Assembly (NCBI RefSeq): GCF_902459535.1
Contig: NZ_LR699555.1
Span: 62,001-126,000 of the forward strand
Source: Paraburkholderia dioscoreae
GTDB taxonomy: Bacteria > Pseudomonadota > Gammaproteobacteria > Burkholderiales > Burkholderiaceae
Direction of reading: 5' to 3'
Length of the DNA: 64,000 nucleotides
Of the stretch, positions 7,599 through 17,800 are shown piece after piece. The notes under the pieces are model-generated. The model did not search any database. It was not told where the DNA came from and saw only the letters and a program-made list of their open reading frames with translations. The stretch's first letter is position 1, and every line of letters starts with the position of its first letter. The position numbers were made by a program, and so were the translations under genes.

Positions 7599-10175
7599 TT
7601 GACTGCTACAACCCAAAAGCTCAAAAGACGTCCGGCCAGTGACGTTATCAATCTGGAAACCTATACCTCCGATTCCAACCTTGTCATCAGCAAGGCCGAC
7701 TCGGAGAAGCCATACGTCGGCGCGGTCTACCGGATGAGCCCTCTCGCCGGCGGTGGTGGAGAGTTCAGCACCGTTGTACAGAATGTTTTCAAGGCCGTAC
7801 CGGACGACTCCGTAATTCAGGTCAGCCTGATCGTCCATCCTGACCATAAGGCACCCGAGACTTTCGCCAAGGGCAAGGTGCACGGCGGTCACGTTGTACA
7901 GGATCTGGTGAAGCGGCAGAAGAAATTGCTCGAGTCCGCACTGACGATCGGTGCGTTAAGCGACATGCCGATTCTCAACTCGCGCACGGTTGTGATCTCC
8001 CTCGCGGTCCCGAGCCGAAAGGTCGACGACAATGCGGTTGAGAACGGAGAGCACCTGCAGAATGAATTCCTCGCCAATCTGAAAGATTGCGGCTTTGACG
8101 ACGTGCAGCGATTGAGCCCGAATCAGCTCGTCGGTGTCTACCGTCAGTTCGCGGGCATCTTCGAAGCCCACAACGACGTCGAGCTGGATCAGATGGTCGA
8201 TCTCAAACATCAGATCTTCGGTCCCGACGAAGATTTCGACTTTCGCGATTCGCGCGTAGGCATCTTCAATGAGCGGACCTATTGCACCGTCGTCACCGCG
8301 AAGTCGTATCCGGAGAATCCCTTCCACGGGATCATGAACCTCGTCAGTGGCGCCCCTTTCAACAAGGGACCGACACGCGAAGGCGGCGGCCAACGGATCG
8401 ATACGCCGTATATCCTGACGACCACCGTCCGAGTTGCGAACCAGCGTAGGGAATGGACCCGTATCGACAGCGCGATCAAGTCGCGCTCCGTCGCTCAGAA
8501 TTTCCCGGTGAAACTGGGTGTCGAGGATCCCGCTGCAAAGCTCAAGGATCTTCTTGAACTGAAAAAGCAGGCGAATGAGGACGGCAACAAGTTCGTCTAC
8601 GCGTCTACCAATGTCTTCCTGTTTGGCCGAAAGCGAGAGGAGGTGATCCGCGCGGCAGCGACCGTCAAAGGCACGCTCGATAAGCTCGGTTTCGACGCCC
8701 GCCAGGTTCTCGGAACCGGTCTTGTGCGTTGGGCGCAGGCGCTGCCGCTGAATTTCTCGTCAACGATAGCCAACAAGCTGGACGGCGAAGCCGTCATGGC
8801 GGCATCCGAGGTCGGGTGCCTCCTGCCTGTATATGGTGACTTCCTCGGCAACGTTAGCGGCCGCTTTGCGCTAACCGGCGCCGCTTACATCACGCGCCGA
8901 GGAAGCGCCCATTACTTTGACCCGTTCATCAGCAACTCCAATTACTGCGGCGTGCTCGTGGCGAAATCCGGTGCAGGCAAGTCGTTCAATCTGCAGTACA
9001 TGATTGAGTGCGATCTTGCTGAGGGTACTAACGTTGTGCTGTTCGATAACGGCCGCAGCTCGAAGAAATTCTGTTACGCCGTGGGCGGCGAATTCAATGA
9101 GTTTGGCGGCAAGGCCGGGTTCCGCCCTTCGCTGAATCCGTTTACCGGCCTCTCCGACGACGAATTCGACGAACAGCAGGAAACGATCACAGCGTTGCTT
9201 GTCATGATGGCGTACGACAACGAGCCGCAGGATCCGGCCGCCCGGATCGCAGTGAACGAGGCGGTCAAGGCAGCATGGGGCAAAAAAGGCCATGAAGCGG
9301 AAATCTCGACGGTCATTGACTGTCTCGGGAATATCGTTGAGTCGGCCCTCGAGAACAAGATTCCGAATCAGGTCGTCACAGCTGCATCGAACCTCATCCC
9401 CCGACTCCGTGCCTTCGTCGAGTCGCCAACGCGCGGCGTGTATTTCCGCGGTCCGAGCACGCTTAACCCGACGAAGCAGCTCACCGTGTTCGAACTCGCG
9501 AGCCTCGGCGACGACGAGCATCTGAAGCGCTGTGTGCTGTTCTGCTGCCTGAACGTCCTGATGACCCGCATCAAGAACGTGCGCGGCCGCAAGCGCATTT
9601 ATGTCGACGAGGCGCAAGACCTTATCAAGGTGCCGTCAGCCGCTGATGCCATGGAAGGTCTTTATCTCAAGGGACGTAAGGAGATGCTGGCCGTCTGGAT
9701 CATCGTGCAGTCGCTGCTCAAGGTATCGAGCTTCCCGGCCGGCGCCGTGATTCTTCGACAGTCTGCCTGGAAGGTCATCATGGCTCAGGAAGCTGAAGAG
9801 ATCGACGCAGTAATCGAGAAGAAGGTGATGACGGCGTTCGGCGACGATCCGTACTTTGATCGCCTGTTGCGAAGCGTCGAATCGAAAAAGGGTTTCTGGA
9901 GCGAAATGCTCATCATGGGCGAGAAGACCTACGAGGTAAGCCGCCTTTATGTGGACAAGTTCACCGGAACCCTGTTCAGCTCCGAGGGCGATGACAAGGA
10001 TGTCGTCTTCAAGCTGATGGAAGACGGCATGGACGTTCTGGATGCGGTTGCCAGGGTGATGGGCGACACCAAAGCACGCCGAACCGAATGGATGAAGAAA
10101 TTCCTGAAGGTGTGTACGGACCACGATGGTTTGACCCCCAAGGAAATCATCAATGAACTGAGGGAATTGATGTAA
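7599..10175 (+). CDS. traC: F-type conjugation ATPase TraC (VirB4-like)
   Basis: 858-residue cytoplasmic ATPase that powers pilus assembly. The start is TTG at 7599, preceded by GAGAGAGA; no ATG lies nearby in frame. The N-terminal TraC domain is followed by Walker A (KSGAGKSFN, about residues 455-463) and Walker B (KRIYVDEAQDL, about 666-676). Length is close to F TraC (876). It sits after the pilin gene and overlaps trbI by one base (TAATG). Confidence 0.94.
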   Translation: MTATTQKLKRRPASDVINLETYTSDSNLVISKADSEKPYVGAVYRMSPLAGGGGEFSTVVQNVFKAVPDDSVIQVSLIVHPDHKAPETFAKGKVHGGHVVQDLVKRQKKLLESALTIGALSDMPILNSRTVVISLAVPSRKVDDNAVENGEHLQNEFLANLKDCGFDDVQRLSPNQLVGVYRQFAGIFEAHNDVELDQMVDLKHQIFGPDEDFDFRDSRVGIFNERTYCTVVTAKSYPENPFHGIMNLVSGAPFNKGPTREGGGQRIDTPYILTTTVRVANQRREWTRIDSAIKSRSVAQNFPVKLGVEDPAAKLKDLLELKKQANEDGNKFVYASTNVFLFGRKREEVIRAAATVKGTLDKLGFDARQVLGTGLVRWAQALPLNFSSTIANKLDGEAVMAASEVGCLLPVYGDFLGNVSGRFALTGAAYITRRGSAHYFDPFISNSNYCGVLVAKSGAGKSFNLQYMIECDLAEGTNVVLFDNGRSSKKFCYAVGGEFNEFGGKAGFRPSLNPFTGLSDDEFDEQQETITALLVMMAYDNEPQDPAARIAVNEAVKAAWGKKGHEAEISTVIDCLGNIVESALENKIPNQVVTAASNLIPRLRAFVESPTRGVYFRGPSTLNPTKQLTVFELASLGDDEHLKRCVLFCCLNVLMTRIKNVRGRKRIYVDEAQDLIKVPSAADAMEGLYLKGRKEMLAVWIIVQSLLKVSSFPAGAVILRQSAWKVIMAQEAEEIDAVIEKKVMTAFGDDPYFDRLLRSVESKKGFWSEMLIMGEKTYEVSRLYVDKFTGTLFSSEGDDKDVVFKLMEDGMDVLDAVARVMGDTKARRTEWMKKFLKVCTDHDGLTPKEIINELRELM

Positions 10176-10582
10176 TGAAAAAATTTGTTACGGCAGGCAG
10201 TCTTCCATACTCCGTCGCACTCATGCTCTGTCTGGCAGCGTATGTGATGGGCAATCAGACGGCGACCAAAAGCGTCGCCATCGTCGAAAAGGGCGCAGTC
10301 GTCCTTGAAGCAACGCTCGATCGTCCAGGCGCAACGCTGGAACAGATGAACGCACAGGTCAAAGAACCAATCCGCGCCGTGCTGCGTCGCTACGCACAAC
10401 ACGGTTATGTCGTTATCGATACGAGCCGCAACGACGAGGGCGACATGACAGTAACGGCGCTGCCCGCAGAGGCTATCGACATCACCAACGAGCTTCGCGC
10501 TGCCGTGCACCTCCCTATTCAGCAGCCGGCGCCGCGGACAGCGGCAGTTCCACCCGCCGCTGCATCGGCCACTCAGCCATGA
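10175..10582 (+). CDS. trbI: Putative TrbI inner-membrane protein
   Basis: 135-residue protein with one N-terminal transmembrane helix (about residues 9-24). A soluble region carries RAVLRRYAQHGYVVIDTS followed by AIDITNELR, similar in layout to F TrbI (a helix with a Tyr-x-x-x-His core, a beta strand, then a DI(S/T)xE(I/L) segment). It lies directly after traC exactly as trbI does in F. The start overlaps the traC stop, and its own stop overlaps the next ATG (10579). Confidence 0.7.
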   Translation: MKKFVTAGSLPYSVALMLCLAAYVMGNQTATKSVAIVEKGAVVLEATLDRPGATLEQMNAQVKEPIRAVLRRYAQHGYVVIDTSRNDEGDMTVTALPAEAIDITNELRAAVHLPIQQPAPRTAAVPPAAASATQP

Positions 10583-10861
10583 GCAGCGATTCGACCATCC
10601 AGTCGATGCCCGCAAGAAAGAGCCCGAGCGAACGTGGGAAGTTCCTCACGTTCTTTCTCGCGGTCCTCCTGCTGGTTTTCTGTTTCTGGAGCAAGCCGAT
10701 GTTTACTCTCGGCTTCGATCCGCAGAGCGAGCGCTGTCTGCCAGACCTTCACCTCGCGCTACTTGTTCACAAACCGCCGCGTTCGGTACACGACGGAGAT
10801 CTGAGGTCGGCCGAAAAAAGTGGACGCCAACATTCCGTAGAATTGAGGAATGGAGGCACTG

Positions 10862-11164
10862 ATGAAGCGAATCCCCAAGGCTGTGTACACGAAGGAATTT
10901 CGTGAAGAAGCAGTAAAGCTAGCAATGACTGACGGCGTCGGCGTGTCTGAAGCTGCACGTCGAGTGTCAATATCGATGAAGACGTTGGCGAACTGGGTTC
11001 GCGCCGCAAAGGACGGCAAGCTGGAGACCGTGGGGCAAACCCAGAAACCACTGACAGAGATCGAGGCGGAGCTGGGCCGGCTCAAGCGAGAGTTGGCAGA
11101 AGTGAAGATGGAGCGCGATCTGTTAAAAAAGTTTGCAACGTACTTCGCGAAGGAGTCGCGGTGA
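10862..11164 (+). CDS. IS3-family transposase OrfA
   Basis: 100-residue OrfA with an N-terminal helix-turn-helix (YTKEFREEAVKLAM...VSEAARRVSISMKTLANWV) that binds the IS ends, and a C-terminal leucine-zipper-like coiled coil (LGRLKRELAEVKMERDLLKK). The ATG at 10862 is preferred to the one at 10850 because GGAGGCACTG precedes it. An A AAA AAG slippery heptamer at 11125-11131 is the usual site for the -1 frameshift that makes the OrfAB transposase. Confidence 0.92.
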   Translation: MKRIPKAVYTKEFREEAVKLAMTDGVGVSEAARRVSISMKTLANWVRAAKDGKLETVGQTQKPLTEIEAELGRLKRELAEVKMERDLLKKFATYFAKESR

Positions 11165-12036
11165 AGTACGGCGTAATTGAGCAGATGCGACAGCATTACC
11201 CCGTGCCGCCGATGTGCCGGTTCCTGGGCGTGTCCACCAGTGGCTACTACGCCTGGCGCAAACGGCCGCTGTCGTTGCACGATCAACAAGAGCCTGGGCT
11301 CGAAGCGCAGGTGCGTGCAGCTCACGAGCGTAGTCGACAAACCTTCGGCCCGGAACGGCTACAGAAGGATCTAGCGAACCACGGTGTCCAGATTGGTGTT
11401 CACCGCATCAAGCGTTTGCGGGCAAAGCTCGGCCTTCGCTGCAAGCAAAAGCGCAAGTTCAAGGCGACGACCAACTCGACGCACAATCTGCCAGTCGCAC
11501 CGAACATCCTGGATCAGGACTTCAGTGTGAGCGCACCAAATCAGGCCTGGTGCGGTGACATTACCTACATCGCGACCGATGAGGGATGGCTGTATCTGGC
11601 CGGCCTCAAGGATCTGTTTAGCGGAGAGATCGTCGGCTATGCCATGAGCGAGCGCATGACAAAACAGCTGGTCATGCAGGCGCTGTTTCGGGCTGTCGCG
11701 TCGCACCGGCCACCGACGGGCCTGATACAACACACGGATCGCGGTAGTCAGTATTGCGCCCACGCCTATCAGAATCTGCTCAAACAGTTCGGCATGCAGG
11801 CATCAATGAGCAGACGTGGAAATTGCTTCGACAACGCACCCATCGAATCATTCTGGGGCTCACTGAAGAATGAACTCGTCTATCATCGCAAGTTCGCGAC
11901 CCGCGATCAGGCCAGCAAAGAAATCACGGAATACATCGAGATCTTTTATAACCGGCAGCGCACACAGGAGCGTCTGGACTATCTGTCGCCGGCCGCTTTC
12001 ACGCAGCGATTCCATTTGAGTAAAATGGCTGCTTAA
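11161..12036 (+). CDS. IS3-family transposase OrfB (DDE integrase core)
   Basis: 291-residue catalytic part of the transposase. The rve/DDE residues are visible: DITYIATDEGWLYLAG (first Asp), HTDRGSQY (second Asp) and DNAPIESFWGSLKNE (Glu). It lies in the -1 frame relative to OrfA and would be made mostly as a frameshift fusion; a GTG at 11161 overlaps the OrfA stop. Confidence 0.94.
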   Translation: MKYGVIEQMRQHYPVPPMCRFLGVSTSGYYAWRKRPLSLHDQQEPGLEAQVRAAHERSRQTFGPERLQKDLANHGVQIGVHRIKRLRAKLGLRCKQKRKFKATTNSTHNLPVAPNILDQDFSVSAPNQAWCGDITYIATDEGWLYLAGLKDLFSGEIVGYAMSERMTKQLVMQALFRAVASHRPPTGLIQHTDRGSQYCAHAYQNLLKQFGMQASMSRRGNCFDNAPIESFWGSLKNELVYHRKFATRDQASKEITEYIEIFYNRQRTQERLDYLSPAAFTQRFHLSKMAA

Positions 12037-12393
12037 CCCGTTGGCGTCCACGGATTCCGACCGACCTCAATCTTCTTTTCTGGAAGCCCAGCGGCGCACT
12101 TGCCGGTTTCAAGGAGCAGTTCATTCTGAAACTGGTAGCGGGTGTACCGGGCGATCATGTGACGATCAAGGATGGCACGGTCCAGATCAACGGCAAAACC
12201 GTCGTGAGCGGTTTTCCGTTGGCGCGTTTCTATCACCGGTCCGAGAAAGACTTTGACCGTGATGAGGTAATCCCTCCGGGCCGTTTCTTCCTGATCGGCC
12301 TGCACCCGATGTCCAATGACTCGCGTTACTGGGGCTATCTCGACGCCGACAAGGTCTCCGGTTTCGCCTACAAACTTTTCTGACGATCGCCAC

Positions 12394-13380
12394 ATGCCAG
12401 CCCGTAGACGCAACGTGATTGCCCTGTTCATCGCCACCAGTACGCTGGTGGCATCCGCCATTGCCCACGGGCAACAGGTCACGCCGCGTGGAGACGATTA
12501 CGGTGATGCGTTCCTGAACTATCAACCCTACGTGGTGCCGGGACAGACGACGGCCGACGATGATAAGCAGGCCGCCCGCCCAGCTGCGCCTCCCGCCGCT
12601 TCCGCGCCGAAACCCGACGACAAGCAGACGGTCAATGTTGCGTTTCTGCGCAAGGTGTATCCGATGCTTGAGGAACGCGCGATCGACAATCCGACCGAGG
12701 ACAACGTCTCCGCCTATATGTACACGAAGCGTATCGTGATGGACAAGGCGCAGCGCTTTAGCGAGATGGTCACCAGGGTGCTGCATCAGGATCCGGTCCT
12801 CGATGAAAATAATCGTGTTCCCTACGCTTCGACGGGCGCGATCTCTGTGCGCAACGCCAACTATCAGGCGCAGCAAAAGGCCGTTCAGGAACTGTCTCAA
12901 ACAGGTGGTCTCGTTATCTTCGTAGATGGTTCGTGCCGGTTCTGTGCGATGCAGCTTCCAGTGTTAGCAATGCTTAAAAATGGCTACAATCTTGAGTACG
13001 TTGTCATTTCACTCGACGGCACGAAACCCAAGGACTTCAAGGGTAGCGTCATGAAAGACAACGGCTTGTTTAACAAGCTCGGATTAAAGCTAACCCCGTC
13101 GATTGTCTACGTTCCTCACCCCAAGGCATACGCCGGCGGGATCGATCCAAACCAGTACCTCATCATCTCGCAGGGCTTCTACGCAGAAGACGAGCTGATC
13201 AAGCAGATCGCCTTTGCCGGGCACGACACGAAACTGCTCAGTGCCGACGTGATGCGCGATCTGAACGTTTGGGATCGCGGGGTAGCAAGCAGTGCAGATC
13301 TTCAGAGCCTGAAACTCGACCCCAGCAAGCCGGGTACGTTCAGAGAAACTCTCCAACCTTACTTGCTCAAGCAGTACTAG
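12394..13380 (+). CDS. traF: F-type conjugation protein TraF, thioredoxin fold with CXXC
   Basis: 328-residue periplasmic TraF for pilus assembly. The ATG at 12394 is chosen because it gives a signal peptide (RRRNVIALFIATSTLVASAIA). The C-terminal half has the TraF thioredoxin fold with VDGSCRFCAMQLP; the CXXC is residues 181-184, so unlike F TraF, which lacks this motif, this protein may be redox active like TrbB. It begins 10 bp after the split signal-peptidase gene. Confidence 0.88.
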   Translation: MPARRRNVIALFIATSTLVASAIAHGQQVTPRGDDYGDAFLNYQPYVVPGQTTADDDKQAARPAAPPAASAPKPDDKQTVNVAFLRKVYPMLEERAIDNPTEDNVSAYMYTKRIVMDKAQRFSEMVTRVLHQDPVLDENNRVPYASTGAISVRNANYQAQQKAVQELSQTGGLVIFVDGSCRFCAMQLPVLAMLKNGYNLEYVVISLDGTKPKDFKGSVMKDNGLFNKLGLKLTPSIVYVPHPKAYAGGIDPNQYLIISQGFYAEDELIKQIAFAGHDTKLLSADVMRDLNVWDRGVASSADLQSLKLDPSKPGTFRETLQPYLLKQY

Positions 13381-13389
13381 GAGTCGCGC

Positions 13390-14871
13390 ATGCGTGTAAA
13401 ACAAATACTTGCGGCCGCTGTGCTGATGGCCGCGCCGGTCTTCGCCTTCGCCGGGATTTTCTCCGACCTCGGCTCCATGGTCATGAGCAATTCGACGGCT
13501 GCCAGCACGATGAGCACCAAGGACCGCGTCGGTGTGTTCATGGGTGGTTTCCAGATGCGTACGCCCGTTCAGTCAGTCAACCTCGTGACCTTCGACCCGC
13601 CTCGCATCGACGCCGGCTGTGGTGGAATCGACCTCTATGGCGGGTCTTTCAGTTTCATCAACGGCCAGCAGCTGATCCAGATCTTCCGGCAGGTGGCGGC
13701 CAATGCGGCAGGACTCGCCTTCAAGGCCGCAATCAAGGCCATCTCGCCATCGCTTGATGCCCTGATTACTGAATTCCAGACCCTCCTGCAGAACATGAAC
13801 AATCTGGCAAAGAACTCTTGCCAGCTCGCGCATCTCATCGTTGATCCGGCAACCGCTGCGCTGTCGAACGCAGTCAACGGTGACGGCAACGTGGCCGGCA
13901 CGCAGTCGAACATGTTCACCGACGCGTTCGGTGGGCTGACGAGCTATCTGTCGTCCGCAAATCAGTTCCTGTCAAAGCAGTCTGCGAACAACCCGAAGAG
14001 CGGCAACTCGCTTCCCAAAATGGCCGTTGCCTCTGGTGGCTCCAGCATCATGGGCCTCGCTGGTCTCGGCAATATCGACGGCAGCACGGACAACGCGTCC
14101 AACCCGAACAGTCTGAACAACAAGCTCCTGTATGCGCTGCTCGGATACAACATCGACGCAGTGCCATGTAACAGCCTTAACCAGAGCGGGCAGGGAGTCT
14201 CGACGTCGAACCCGGCGAACAACTCGGTCGGCCAGGTCACCTGCTCAGGCCCAGCGCTGGTCACGTTGAATGATCTTATTGAGGGTGGTGGCACCGGGTC
14301 GATCAGGCCGGATCTGCCGCTATCGCTCTATCAGTGCGTGAACCCCGGCGGCAGTGTCTCCGGTGGTGTCGATAGCCAGATTTGCACTCAGATGCAGGTT
14401 GTGTCCTTTAACTACCAGGGCATCAAGGGATGGGTGAATTCGATGTTGTTCGGCTCCGCTGATCCGGCGACGTCGATTACAGGGACGTCGATCATTGGAC
14501 AGGTAAATAGCGGAGCCTCGACGCAGTTCAGTGGCTCGCAGATCCAGTTCATGAACCAGGCAGGTGTGCCTCTCGCGGCACTGCTGAGCAAGACGTCGAA
14601 CCCCAACACCCGTATCGCGATTGCGCAGCGGCTTGCACCTCACATCGTTGACTGCGTGGCGTCGCGACTTGGCGAGGCTCTGTACAAGGGTGCGAATCTG
14701 ATCCAGACATCCACCGGCTATGATCTGACGGACGATCAGAAGTCGCATATCAAGCAGTTGCGCACCGACTTTCTGGATAAGCGAAACGCGTGTGACAACA
14801 GCGACGTGATGTTGAAAATCGTCACTGAGATCAATGAAGACACGAAGTTCACTGCCGCCAATATCAAGTAA
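13390..14871 (+). CDS. traH: F-type conjugation protein TraH
   Basis: 493-residue TraH, a periplasmic/outer-membrane protein of the mating complex. The signal peptide ends FAFAG; the TraH signature GVFMGGFQMRTPVQSVN and PPRIDAGCGGIDLYGGSFSF is at residues about 50-90. It also has QLIQIFRQVAANAAG and C-terminal helices. It starts 9 bp after traF and precedes traG, as in F. Confidence 0.93.
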   Translation: MRVKQILAAAVLMAAPVFAFAGIFSDLGSMVMSNSTAASTMSTKDRVGVFMGGFQMRTPVQSVNLVTFDPPRIDAGCGGIDLYGGSFSFINGQQLIQIFRQVAANAAGLAFKAAIKAISPSLDALITEFQTLLQNMNNLAKNSCQLAHLIVDPATAALSNAVNGDGNVAGTQSNMFTDAFGGLTSYLSSANQFLSKQSANNPKSGNSLPKMAVASGGSSIMGLAGLGNIDGSTDNASNPNSLNNKLLYALLGYNIDAVPCNSLNQSGQGVSTSNPANNSVGQVTCSGPALVTLNDLIEGGGTGSIRPDLPLSLYQCVNPGGSVSGGVDSQICTQMQVVSFNYQGIKGWVNSMLFGSADPATSITGTSIIGQVNSGASTQFSGSQIQFMNQAGVPLAALLSKTSNPNTRIAIAQRLAPHIVDCVASRLGEALYKGANLIQTSTGYDLTDDQKSHIKQLRTDFLDKRNACDNSDVMLKIVTEINEDTKFTAANIK

Positions 14872-14889
14872 CCGGACGAGGGCGAATCT

Positions 14890-17800
14890 GTGGCCATACC
14901 AACTCTAACTTTCTATTCGACCAGTGCGGACTTGACGACGCTTAGCGCGATCTTCAATGGCGTCGCGATGATCTGCCAGCAGAATGCGCTGATCTGGGGG
15001 TTCGCATTCGCCGTCGCGCTCTGGCGGCTGATGCAGACCTCGACCACGGCAGCGCTGCGTAGTCCAACCGGGCAGGGGGCTGCAGTGCTGGCGTCCGGGC
15101 CGATGAACACGCTGATCCCGTTCATTCTTGCAATGACACTGACCAACCCGATGCTTCAGGGTACGGTGCAGCTGGAATCCACGATTAACGGCGCCCTGAC
15201 GGAGGTTGATCATGTGCCGCTGGCCATTTCGGTGATCCCGGTCGGCGCGAGCATCCTTTCGCAGGACGTGGACAAACTTGTATCGACGGCCTACCAGTCA
15301 GTGAATCTGCAGTATCCGACTATATCCGCCACTGCCAATGGCTTCCTGAATCCTCTCAAGGTGTTATTGTCGGCGCGAACGTCAATGGTTCGCCTCGGTG
15401 GCATCGACTCGGAGGTCAAGACGGTGCTGTCATCCTGTCTTGGTCCCGACTCGGGCGTGAACTACGCAAACATCCAGAATCTGGTAATGAACGCGGGCAA
15501 TACCGGGGCTACGTCCGCGCAGTCCATTGAGATCAACGGAGTCAATCCGACGGCAATCGGAGCGCTGCTTTATCAGGCGTCCAGCAATACCAACGGGATG
15601 GTCAACGATCCGGGCCTGAACAGCACAAACATACTGTCCTGCTACGACGCGGCTAACCAGGTGGCCAACGACATTACCAACGCACTCAACTCCGTGGAGT
15701 TCACCCGCGTTGTCCAGGGCGCGGTGAACGGTATGGACCAACCCGTTCCAGGGGCCGACTACAGCTTTAACAAGCTCGCGACGCAGTACAACGCGGTCGC
15801 AACCTCAAACACCCTTGGTGGCGTCTTCGCGGGAGGAACCGCGCAATCGAATGGCGAGTTCATGAATTTGCTGTTCTCGGAAATGGTGCAGAACGATCTG
15901 AATTGCCTGCGCGCCAGTAGCGACACGCTGACCCAATGCCAGGCGACAGCTCTGCAGGCCGCCGAGATCGAGCGCAACAATCTCCAGCAGGCCGCGGCCG
16001 AGGTTCCCATGCTGCGATACGCAGGTAGCTTCGGGAACTATCTGATCGCGCTCATCATCGGCCTAGGACCGGTCATCATCATGCTGATGATGTTTGCTGG
16101 CGTTGACTCGGGCAAGAGTATCAAAACGGCCGCGCACATCATGGTTTGGCCGATCCTCGTCGTCAACGTTGGTGCCGAAATTGTGAACGGCATGCTCTAC
16201 ATTGATGTCGCTAATTTCCTTCAGTCGGTTCGGCAAGGCGGGTGGATCTCGCAAGCCAATACGTTTGCCGCCTACAAGCAGCTGAGCCTTCAGATTGGAG
16301 TCGGTTCGCACATTATGGCGAGCCTGCCTGTCCTGATGAGCCTGATTTTCGGGTTAGGGGAATCATCGGCAATGACAAGCGTCGCCACGACGATCGCGCC
16401 GAAGAGTTCAGATACGGCCGATAACGTGGCGCCTGTGCCGGCCGTCACCCGTCCCATGTTCGAGAACAGTTCCATCGCACACGCGACCCAAATGCCCAAT
16501 GGCCAGGCAAACCTCGCCATGAACGGATCGCTCGAGGCCGTATCGACGAGCACGACATTTGGCAACCTGTCACGGGATGCGAGTCAGTCACTGACGAAAG
16601 CGCAGACGCAAACCCAAAGCATCGAGGCCGGACAGCAGAACATGCGGATGTGGGCTGAGGCTGCACAGAAGCATGACTTTAGTGCTCTCGGTGTCGACAA
16701 CTCGATCGGTGAGCAGATCGTCTCCGGTTGGGAACACCGTCTGAACGGCAGCAGGAACAAGCACTCCGGTAATAGTGTCGCAGGTGTGAAGGCGAACGAG
16801 AACGGTGCAAACGCCGGCGGACAGGTTGCCGCAGGGCTGTCTGCTGACACGAGGGAAGGGCCGGGTGGCTCCCTATCGGGTAGCGTAAGCGCGGGTGGGT
16901 CCACGAGTGCGTCTGACCGGTTGCAGGCGTCAACCGACGCTGGCACCAACGTTTCCTACGATGACTCGAAGGCACTGACCAATGCCATTCACGACACGAT
17001 CGCAGCGAACCGACATAGCAGCGCCGGGCAACAGGCCGCTAAAGATCTGAGCCACACATTGCAGACGCAGGAATCCTTCCAGCAGACGCTCAGTCAGGTC
17101 AATTCAGTAACCGATGCCACGGCCAATGCCGTACACGACAGTTCCAGTTTTGTTCAGGCTTCGTCGCAGATCAAGGCGCCTGAATTGTTGTGGCAGAAAG
17201 ACGCCAATCCTGAATTCGCGGCCTTCCAGGCGATCAACGGCCGGCAGTTCGATGAACACCCGACGACGCAGAAGTACGCGCAGATCGCGGCAAACGATGC
17301 GGCGAGCGGCGCGACAGACAAGGTCATCGGGAGTCCTGAGGGGCAGCAGGTAGTCAACCGACACCGCGCAGCAGTTTTGATGGCGCAGGATCCCAACGCT
17401 TCCGTTGCGGACCGCGCGATGGCGACCTCGTATCTCGCGGCTGAGGGTCAAGCGATGCAGCATATGCGGTACATGCCTGGCGATACGACCATGAAGAACT
17501 TCGAGGTCGGCAGTCCCGTCGATCGAACCGGCGTCAATGCTCCAGCTCTCATGGGAGCTGTTCAGCGGGCCGCGCCGGCTCTTCCTGTGCCGGCAGTGCC
17601 ACCCACGCAGCGCGGAACGGGCGACGGGGCCATCCCAGCGCCCGCCAATTCGGCTCAACGTCAATCCCAATCCAGCGGGGCACAGCCAGCAGGGGGCAGC
17701 ACGGTCGCACCGGCCGTCAATCAACCTGTCGCAGGCCAGAGTGGTTCCGGAGCGAACGGCGCCGCTGCATACGGCTCGCCTGCAGCTCAGTTGACTACCG

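Larger units (their letters stand above)
10802..12069 (+). mobile_element. IS3-family insertion sequence, 1268 bp
   Basis: Complete IS3-family element. Terminal inverted repeats begin TGAGGTCGG on both ends and include a shared GTGGACGCCAAC. The target duplication is ATC (10799-10801 and 12070-12072). Two overlapping frames in the 0/-1 arrangement encode OrfA and OrfB. Both ends, the duplication and the reading frames are intact, so the copy looks recent and potentially active. Confidence 0.95.
10579..12383 (+). pseudogene. Conjugative S26 signal peptidase (TraF/TrhF type), split by IS3 element
   Basis: A TrhF/TraF-type signal-peptidase gene broken by an insertion sequence. The 5' part (10579-10801) encodes a transmembrane helix and FTLGFDPQSERCLPD. 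The 3' part (12073-12383) encodes the catalytic-Lys region FILKLVAGVPGDHV and ends MSNDSRYWG...VSGFAYKLF. Joining the flanks at the single ATC target copy restores an uninterrupted 177-codon frame (GDLLFWKPSGALAG across the join). Such proteases process pilins or TrbC-like subunits. The gene is disrupted in this copy, so the function is lost or supplied in trans. The catalytic Ser is not obvious. Confidence 0.85.
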
